Shown here: in pieces, positions 58,635-64,000 of the stretch
Layout: each line of letters starts with the position of its first letter
Numbering within the stretch: the first letter of the stretch is position 1
Source: Anaerolineae bacterium
GTDB lineage: Bacteria > Chloroflexota > Anaerolineae > Anaerolineales > Villigracilaceae
Direction of reading: 5' to 3'
NCBI GenBank assembly: GCA_017303655.1
Contig: JAFLCE010000005.1
Location: forward strand, 31,248-95,247
Length of the DNA: 64,000 nt
Program-made: the position numbers and the translations under genes
Notes under the pieces: generated by a model
Seen by the model: the letters and a program-made list of their open reading frames with translations, nothing else
Told to the model about the DNA's origin: nothing
Database searches by the model: none

Positions 58635-61448
58635 CACCAACTTGCCCTTCACCACGATGACCTTCTTCGGCTCTTTGCCTTCCAATAATTTTTGGACGGC
58701 TTCGCTTGCCATGACCGCTGCCTTGATATCCTCTTCACTGGCATCGGCAGCGACACGAACGCGGTCGCGCACCTTGCCATTGATCTGGACGGGGATCTCG
58801 ACGAAATCATCTTTCGCGGCGGCTTCGTCCACGATGGGGAAGAGCTGGGTGTGAATCGAGTAGGGCTTGCCCATGTGCTCCGTCCACAGTTCTTCGGTAA
58901 TGTGCGGGGCGACAGGAGCCATCATCTTGATATAGATCTCCTGTGCTTCTTTCCACTCGTCCGAACCGGTGGCTCCGGCTTCGCGGGCTTTGTACATCTC
59001 GTTCAGCAATTCCATCAAGCCGGAGACGATGGTGTTGAAATCGAAGTTCTCGAAGTCACGCGTCACACGCTTCAAGGTCTGGTGAACCTTACGGCGTAGA
59101 TTCTTTTTCACTTCGTCAGAGGCAACTCCCGGCGTGGCAGGATCCGTGAACAGGGTCCATGTGCGGCGGATCCAGCGGGCGGTCCCTTCAATGCCGTTCG
59201 AATCCCAAGGTGCGCCTTGCTGCCAGCGGGCAAAGAACATCAAATAAGCGCGCACCGTATCCGCGCCATATTTTTGCACCAATACATCCGGCGCGACCAC
59301 ATTGCCCTTACTCTTCGACATCTTGCTGTTATCTTCCGCCAGCACCATGCCCTGGTTGCGTAACTGCATCGTGGGCTCAGGTCCTTCCGTGATACCCATG
59401 TCACGCAGCGCTTTGTGGAAGAAGCGGAAGTACAACAAGTGCATGTTGGCGTGTTCACTGCCGCCCGTGTAAGTATCAATGGGCATCCAATAGTTATATT
59501 CCGCATCGTCGAAAGGAGCCTTATCGTTATGAGGGCTCAAGTAACGCAGGAAATACCACGACGAACACATGAAGGTATCCATCGTATCGGTTTCGCGCAC
59601 AGCATATCCACCGCAGACCGGGCAGGTGCTGTCTTTCCACGTCGGGTGGAATTTCAACGGGCTTTCACCAGTCGGCTTCCATTGATCGATATCGTCGGGC
59701 AGGGTCACCGGCAGTTGATCGTCTGGCACGGGATTCCAACCATGCGTTTCGCAATGGACCATCGGGATCGGCGCGCCCCAAAAACGCTGACGTGAGATCA
59801 ACCAATCGCGATAACGATAGTTGACGTCCATTTTGCCGATACCCTTTTTCTCCAGATGTTCGATCACAGCTTTGATGGCGGGATTCTTCACGCCCTTATC
59901 GTTCGTGGCGCGTGTGCCGTTGAATTGTCCGCTGTTGATCATGAAGCCTTCGCCCGGGTAAGCGGCTTCCATCGTATCACCGTTCAACTCCATGCTTTCA
60001 GGCTGAATGACCGGGATAACCTTCAGCCCAAACTTGCGCGCAAAGTCAAAGTCGCGTTCATCATGCGCCGGAACCGCCATGATCGCGCCTGTGCCATACG
60101 ACATCAACACATAATCCGCCACCCAGATGGGGATGCGTTCCTCATTGACCGGATTGATGGCATAGCCGCCGGTGAACACGCCGGTCTTTTCTTTATCCCT
60201 CGCCTCGCGCTGGATGTCGGTCTGATTCGCCGCTTGAGCCTTATACTCGCTGACGGCTTGCGCATTCTCCGGCGTGGTGATCTTCTCCACCAACGGATGT
60301 TCCGGCGACATGACCATGAAGGTCGCGCCCCATAACGTATCAGGACGGGTGGTAAAGATCTCAATGGGGTCGCCAGATTCCGTCTTGAAAGTAACAGACG
60401 CGCCTTCACTGCGACCGATCCAATTCGTCTGTAACGTTTTGATGTAATCGGGATAGTCAATGCCATCGAAGACCAACAGTTCATCGGCATATTTTGTTGC
60501 CTTGAAGAACCACTGCTCCAATTCCTTTTTGATCACAGGTGTCCCACAGCGGTCGCAGACGCGATCATCGCCTTTGACTTGTTCACGCGCCAATGTGGTG
60601 TTGTCCTTCGGGCACCAGTCCACGGCAGATTTTTTTCGATATGCCAACCCGTGTTTGAACAACTGGATGAAGAACCACTCCGTCCATTTGTAGTATTCGG
60701 GGTCGGCAGAAACGGCTTCACGCTCCCAATCGAACATGGCGCCCATCGTGCGCATCTGCTTGCGCATCCGCTCGATATTTTGATACGTCCAAATCTTCGG
60801 GTGGATATTATTTTTGATCGCCGCGCCTTCCGCAGGTAAGCCGAATGCGTCGAAGCCCATCGGGAACAGGACGTTATATCCCTGCATGCGTTTGAATCTT
60901 GCGCGTGCATCCGGAGGCGTCATCGAGAACCAGTGACCGATGTGCAAGTCACCACTAGGGTAGGGCAGCATGGTCAATGCATAGTGCTTCGGCTTACTGT
61001 TATCAATGACCGAACGATACAGCTTGTCCGCTTCCCATTTTTCCTGCCATTTCTTCTCAATGTTGCCAGGGTTGTAAGACAGGTCTCTCATTGGTTTCAC
61101 TTCCTTCTTCACAGGTTGGATCGCCTTCGGTTTTGTTTCTTTCACCACGATGGATTTTGGCTTCTCCGTTACAGTCGTGATGGCAGCCTTCGGCGCAGGG
61201 ATGATCGCCTTGGACGTCACCGCTGCTTTCTTCGCCTTGGGCTGGCTCGCCTTCTTGACAGTCTTCCCCTTCGGGGACGATGTTTTTGCCGCAGGCTTTG
61301 TTGCCTTTTTTGCAACCGGTTTGGTCGCTTTCTTTACAGCAGGCTTGGTAACTTTCTTCGGCGTAGGTTTTTTTGTAGTCGGCTTGGTAACTTTTTTAGC
61401 CGCCGATTTCTTTTTTGTTTCTTCTTTCTTCTTTTTCGTCGTAGCCAT
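58620..61448 (-). CDS. leuS: Leucyl-tRNA synthetase with Lys/Ala/Pro-rich N-terminal extension
   Basis: This 942-residue enzyme charges tRNA-Leu. From about residue 120 it is a normal LeuRS: RDLSYNPGNIEKKWQEKWE, the HIGH-type motif in PYPSGDLHIGHWF, an editing domain, WYFLRYLSPHN and KMSKSKGNV. Before this, residues 1-119 are low complexity and basic (KKATKPVAKKATKPAAK-type repeats), like the tail of GyrA and of histone H1. ATG 61448 has AGAGG 6 nt upstream. An internal ATG at 61091, with AAGGAAG in front, could give a short isoform of normal length (823 residues). Control is by the T-box upstream and a terminator downstream. Confidence 0.95.
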   Translation of the reverse strand: MATTKKKKEETKKKSAAKKVTKPTTKKPTPKKVTKPAVKKATKPVAKKATKPAAKTSSPKGKTVKKASQPKAKKAAVTSKAIIPAPKAAITTVTEKPKSIVVKETKPKAIQPVKKEVKPMRDLSYNPGNIEKKWQEKWEADKLYRSVIDNSKPKHYALTMLPYPSGDLHIGHWFSMTPPDARARFKRMQGYNVLFPMGFDAFGLPAEGAAIKNNIHPKIWTYQNIERMRKQMRTMGAMFDWEREAVSADPEYYKWTEWFFIQLFKHGLAYRKKSAVDWCPKDNTTLAREQVKGDDRVCDRCGTPVIKKELEQWFFKATKYADELLVFDGIDYPDYIKTLQTNWIGRSEGASVTFKTESGDPIEIFTTRPDTLWGATFMVMSPEHPLVEKITTPENAQAVSEYKAQAANQTDIQREARDKEKTGVFTGGYAINPVNEERIPIWVADYVLMSYGTGAIMAVPAHDERDFDFARKFGLKVIPVIQPESMELNGDTMEAAYPGEGFMINSGQFNGTRATNDKGVKNPAIKAVIEHLEKKGIGKMDVNYRYRDWLISRQRFWGAPIPMVHCETHGWNPVPDDQLPVTLPDDIDQWKPTGESPLKFHPTWKDSTCPVCGGYAVRETDTMDTFMCSSWYFLRYLSPHNDKAPFDDAEYNYWMPIDTYTGGSEHANMHLLYFRFFHKALRDMGITEGPEPTMQLRNQGMVLAEDNSKMSKSKGNVVAPDVLVQKYGADTVRAYLMFFARWQQGAPWDSNGIEGTARWIRRTWTLFTDPATPGVASDEVKKNLRRKVHQTLKRVTRDFENFDFNTIVSGLMELLNEMYKAREAGATGSDEWKEAQEIYIKMMAPVAPHITEELWTEHMGKPYSIHTQLFPIVDEAAAKDDFVEIPVQINGKVRDRVRVAADASEEDIKAAVMASEAVQKLLEGKEPKKVIVVKGKLVSLVV

Positions 61449-61465
61449 TCTTACCTCTTATAAGT

Positions 61466-61493
61466 TTCAGGTGTCAGGTTTCAAGTATCAGGT
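61466..61493. repeat. Heptamer tract before leuS
   Basis: TTCAGGT GTCAGGT TTCAAGT ATCAGGT, between the small leader ORF and the leuS start. Confidence 0.8.
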
Positions 61494-61509
61494 TATTCAC
61501 CTTGAATAT

Positions 61510-61578
61510 TTACATGGATATAAAAGGAAGCCCCGCAAGTAGTGGACCCTGCTTCCAGAAATTTCGTTTGATGCTCAT
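61510..61578 (-). CDS. Putative 22-residue leader ORF between T-box and leuS
   Basis: A 22-codon frame begins MSIKRNFWKQ and ends PFISM. It has an excellent AAGGAGG 5 nt before its ATG, better than that of leuS. It contains four leucine or isoleucine codons among 22, too few to suggest classical leucine attenuation. It would be translated whenever the T-box antiterminates. Confidence 0.5.
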   Translation of the reverse strand: MSIKRNFWKQGPLLAGLPFISM

Positions 61579-61610
61579 GCGTGCCTCCTTACAAGATCGT
61601 CCATGGTCTT

Positions 61611-61858
61611 AAAACAAAAAACCCTTCATCCACATCAGGGACGAAGAGTTCTCTCCGCGGTACCACCCAGATTCGTTTGAATAAACAAACGCTCTTTGTC
61701 GCTATAACGGGCTCTCCCGGCGCGGACTACTTGATTCACCAGCGCAGTCGCTCTTGCGAGCAGTCAGGCGAGTTCGGTCTAAAGTGTCCCGTGGACACTG
61801 GTGTTGGGCTTCCACCTCACTCTCCCAACTCGCTGACGGGATGACTTACTACTCCTGC
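61611..61858 (-). promoter_or_regulatory. T-box leader controlling leuS
   Basis: On the - strand the leader shows AGTAGTAAG at the 5' end, a stem I with GNUG-type loop (GAGGTGGAAGCCC), the specifier segment GAACTCGCC (CTC, a leucine codon), the conserved T-box GGGTGGTACCGCG (+ strand 61656-61668) and a terminator (61624-61631 with 61639-61646) followed by T6. Uncharged tRNA-Leu should stabilise the antiterminator and turn leuS on. Confidence 0.93.
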
Positions 61859-61873
61859 TTTGACTTTTAATTC

Positions 61874-61892
61874 GGGCGGGATAACCCCGCCC
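61874..61892. repeat. GC-rich hairpin downstream of tRNA-Ala
   Basis: gggcggg / cccgccc with a 5-nt loop (ataac), between the tRNA-Ala pair and the T-box on the same strand. It is a possible REP-like element or tRNA terminator. Confidence 0.6.
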
Positions 61893-61902
61893 TTACATTG
61901 TG

Positions 61903-61975
61903 TGGACCCAGAGGGATTCGAACCCTCGACCTTCTCAATGCCATTGAGACGCGCTCCCAACTGCGCTATGGGCCC
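61903..61975 (-). tRNA. tRNA-Ala (GGC anticodon)
   Basis: A 73-nt cloverleaf on the - strand. The acceptor is GGGCCCA with one G-U pair, the anticodon loop is ATGGCAT (GGC, Ala) and the T-arm is GGTTCGAATCC. CCA is not encoded. Confidence 0.93.
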
Positions 61976-61999
61976 AGATAAATAATTTTCGTTGAACTG

Positions 62000-62072
62000 T
62001 GGACCTGAGGGGATTCGAACCCCTGACCTCCTCAGTGCGATTGAGGCGCGCTCCCAACTGCGCTACAGGCCC
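62000..62072 (-). tRNA. tRNA-Ala (CGC anticodon)
   Basis: A 73-nt cloverleaf on the - strand. The acceptor is GGGCCTG, the anticodon loop is ATCGCAC (CGC, Ala) and the T-arm is GGTTCGAATCC. It lies 24 nt upstream of the GGC tRNA, so the two are probably co-transcribed. Confidence 0.93.
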
Positions 62073-62146
62073 GTCATGTTCAAGGCGACCGCTATTCTAC
62101 CTGAGGGAGGGGGGAATGTCAATAAAGCCGGGAGCTAAAAATGACT

Positions 62147-63400
62147 TTACGAGGCAGGCAGGAGTACCTTAAAGGTCGAACCGCGTCCTTTGCCTTCCGA
62201 CTCAGCCCACACCTTGCCACCTTGTGCTTCAATGATCCCTTTGGCAATGGTCAGCCCAATACCCAAGCCGTTGTAATGACGGGTATTGGGCGGCTCGACC
62301 TGATAGAACTCTTCGAACACCTTTTGTAGTTTATCCACTGGGATGCCCGAGCCCTGGTCTTGCACCCAAACCAGCACCTGACTGCCCTGCGATACGGCTC
62401 CCAGCGTGATCTCACTTTTTTGATGCGAAAAGCGGATGGCATTGTTGAGCAGATTCACCAGCGCCAGCGTGGTCTTTTCGGGGTCGACATTTACAGGGAT
62501 GGATTCTTCTTGAAACGCCAGCACCAGTTGCAGGTCGCGGCGTGCGGCGGTGTACTTGATCTCATCCAGTGCAAAGTTCAGAATATTCTGCACAGGAAGC
62601 TTGACCTTCTTCAATTCCATTTCGTCGGATTGTAGGAGAGTCAGGTTGCTCATTTGATCTAGGAGCGAGTGCATCTGCGATGCCGCAGCCAGCACATGAT
62701 TTACATGGTCTGTGGATTCGCCTTGCGCGCTTTCCTGCAGGAATGTGGCATACCCAAGGATAATGCTTAGCGGCGTACGCAACTCATGCGATGCAAGTGA
62801 AAGGAAATTTGTTTTGATTGAATTGGTAACGCGCACTTTTTCCAACGCCTGTTGCCGGGCTTTGAATAGACGCGCATTGTTGATGGCGATGGCGGCATGC
62901 GCGGCGATCACCGAAAGGACGGCTGAATCCTGTTCATTGAAGTTTCCGTTTTGTTTGTTGACGGCTTCCAAGACACCCATGACCTGATCTTTGATTGGCA
63001 TGGGCACACCGAGCAGGGTTTTGGTTTTAAATTTTATGTGCTCTGAAACGGGGGCGTAATGACGCGGGTCTTGACCGGCATCGTTGAGGATGAGCGGTTT
63101 GTTCGTGCGGAAGATGGTTCCCGCCAGACTGCTATCAATTGGCACGGGGATCTCTGCCAGTTGTGCAGGGTCTGAGCCCGTGGCAGCGGCAAAGAACAGG
63201 CGTGGATTTTTTTCATCGTATAAAAGAATCGACGCGGCTTCACACTCCAGCAGTTCGGTGGCGGTGGCGGTGATGAGCTGAAGCAGTTCATCGAGATCGA
63301 GCGTGGAATTGAGCGTGACGCTTAATTCCACCAGCTTTAGGAGTTGAGAACTCCGCCCCTCCAATTGTGGAAGTTGACCGGTTTTCACTATTTTTGCCAT
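62147..63400 (-). CDS. Cytosolic GAF-domain histidine kinase
   Basis: This 417-residue soluble kinase has a GAF domain (about residues 25-180: LDELLQLITATATELLECEAASILLYDEKNPRLFF ... TKTLLGVPMPIKDQVMGVLEAVNKQNG), a HisKA domain with the phospho-acceptor in FLSLASHELRTPL (about 205), and a HATPase_c domain (LLNNAIRFS, VQDQGSGIP, GLGIGLTIAKGII). It lacks membrane spans, so it senses a cytosolic ligand or redox state. No response regulator is adjacent. TAAGG precedes ATG 63400. Confidence 0.93.
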   Translation of the reverse strand: MAKIVKTGQLPQLEGRSSQLLKLVELSVTLNSTLDLDELLQLITATATELLECEAASILLYDEKNPRLFFAAATGSDPAQLAEIPVPIDSSLAGTIFRTNKPLILNDAGQDPRHYAPVSEHIKFKTKTLLGVPMPIKDQVMGVLEAVNKQNGNFNEQDSAVLSVIAAHAAIAINNARLFKARQQALEKVRVTNSIKTNFLSLASHELRTPLSIILGYATFLQESAQGESTDHVNHVLAAASQMHSLLDQMSNLTLLQSDEMELKKVKLPVQNILNFALDEIKYTAARRDLQLVLAFQEESIPVNVDPEKTTLALVNLLNNAIRFSHQKSEITLGAVSQGSQVLVWVQDQGSGIPVDKLQKVFEEFYQVEPPNTRHYNGLGIGLTIAKGIIEAQGGKVWAESEGKGRGSTFKVLLPAS

Positions 63401-63462
63401 GCCTTAGTGTACAAGGTTTGGTATTTCAATTCAACCCCCATTGGTCATATTCCATTTTCCAC

Positions 63463-63491
63463 TTGACCCTTGCCCATGATGGTTCTACAAT
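63463..63491 (+). promoter_or_regulatory. Sigma70 promoter of glyA
   Basis: TTGACC (63463-63468), a 17-nt spacer and TACAAT (63486-63491) are followed by a leader of about 95 nt. No riboswitch was recognised in it. Confidence 0.8.
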
Positions 63492-63593
63492 TCAATTAGA
63501 CGATAAATAGCCCGCTTCTTTCTTAACTGGAAGTTGGTCCGGCTTCATCAAGCCTTTCTATTCTGATAACTTTTCCCAAACAGGAGATTTACA

Positions 63594-64000
63594 ATGACCG
63601 ATTATTTATTCCGTGGTTCGCTCGAAAAGCTGGATAAGGACGTTTACGAATTAACCCAGCTCGAAGCGGAGCGACAGTATCGCAAGCTCATCATGATCCC
63701 CAGCGAGTCGACGGCGCCGATGGCGGTGCGTGAGGCGTTGATGTCTGCCTTCCAGAACATTTACGCGGAAGGCTACCCCAGCGAAGAATCGCGCTGGATG
63801 AGTGAGGAGGAAATTCTCGATCACCCTCTGCGACTCGCCGACTATCGCCGCAACGGTGACCCACGCTATTACAAGGGCGTGGAATATGCCAACGCCGTGG
63901 AAGCCCTTGCCCGCAAACGCGCCGCGCAAGCTTTCGCCGCGAACGGATTTACTGCAAATGATATTTACGTCAACGTGCAGGCTCTCTCGGGCGGACCTGC
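63594..64000 (+). CDS. glyA: Serine hydroxymethyltransferase (N-terminal part, runs off the window)
   Basis: The first 135 residues of glyA: LEKLDKDVYELTQLEAERQYRKLIMIPSESTAPMAVREALMSAFQNIYAEGYP is followed by RYYKGVEYANAVEALARKRAAQAFA and VNVQALSGGPA, the PLP-enzyme landmarks around the substrate-binding Ser/Glu and folate site. A longer N-terminal insert (RWMSEEEILDHPLRLADYRRNGD) distinguishes it from the common bacterial form. CAGGAGA lies 8 nt before ATG 63594. It supplies methylene-THF for the MTHFR and MetH encoded upstream. The gene continues beyond base 64,000. Confidence 0.93.
   Translation, partial: MTDYLFRGSLEKLDKDVYELTQLEAERQYRKLIMIPSESTAPMAVREALMSAFQNIYAEGYPSEESRWMSEEEILDHPLRLADYRRNGDPRYYKGVEYANAVEALARKRAAQAFAANGFTANDIYVNVQALSGGP

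Overview
The window looks like chromosome of an Anaerolineae-type Chloroflexota bacterium with moderate GC (impression, not computed). This is inferred from the set of genes: threonine/proline-rich lipoproteins with SH3-like domains, DUF4230, YHYH and PQQ-type dehydrogenase lipoproteins, many polytopic GT39/GT87-like proteins, a T-box before leuS and a SAM riboswitch in the methionine region. Dense short heptamer and nonamer repeats also fit. No rRNA, CRISPR array, transposase or prophage was seen. Three tRNAs are present.

Layout. 1-8.7 kb: 3' end of rpoC, a methyltransferase-like gene, small membrane and lipoproteins, and gyrA with a lysine-rich tail. 8.7-20.3 kb: DUF3800 gene followed by a structured RNA, an ABC-F ATPase, a HEPN-like AT-rich gene, a cyclase-family hydrolase, a CBS/GAF sensor, a phosphodiesterase lipoprotein, HD hydrolase, DUF218 protein, an orphan PhnD-like binding protein, DUF4230 and an SH3 lipoprotein. 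20.4-28.2 kb: BNR-repeat protein, a large PAS/GAF histidine kinase and a diguanylate cyclase that share an N-terminal membrane module, OsmC, DUF1232, and a glucose/sorbosone dehydrogenase. 28.3-31.6 kb: a Cys-rich small protein, a PQ-loop transporter and a PadR-modA-modB operon with a 31-bp operator-like palindrome.

31.7-49 kb is the methionine and glycosyltransferase region. A promoter and SAM-I riboswitch precede ydeI-like, NTF2-like and GNAT genes, then metH. Large membrane glycosyltransferase-like genes follow, then a homocysteine methyltransferase/methylenetetrahydrofolate reductase fusion, more membrane genes and coaX. glyA, starting at 63,594, supplies the same folate one-carbon pool.

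49-53.5 kb holds what I consider the most unusual item: three consecutive lipoprotein genes (YHYH protein, a six-repeat Cys-paired protein, an animal-type heme peroxidase). Each is preceded by the same 45-bp promoter architecture with identical internal spacing, which suggests an undescribed co-regulated cell-surface module. 53.5-64 kb: DMT transporter, tRNA-Glu, a lut operon (lutA, an inserted methyltransferase, a lutB-lutC fusion), cytochrome b561-like protein, leuS with a 119-residue lysine-rich N-terminal extension, a small leader ORF and T-box, two tRNA-Ala genes, a GAF histidine kinase and the start of glyA.

Protein functions are assigned by reading motifs. No database search was run.
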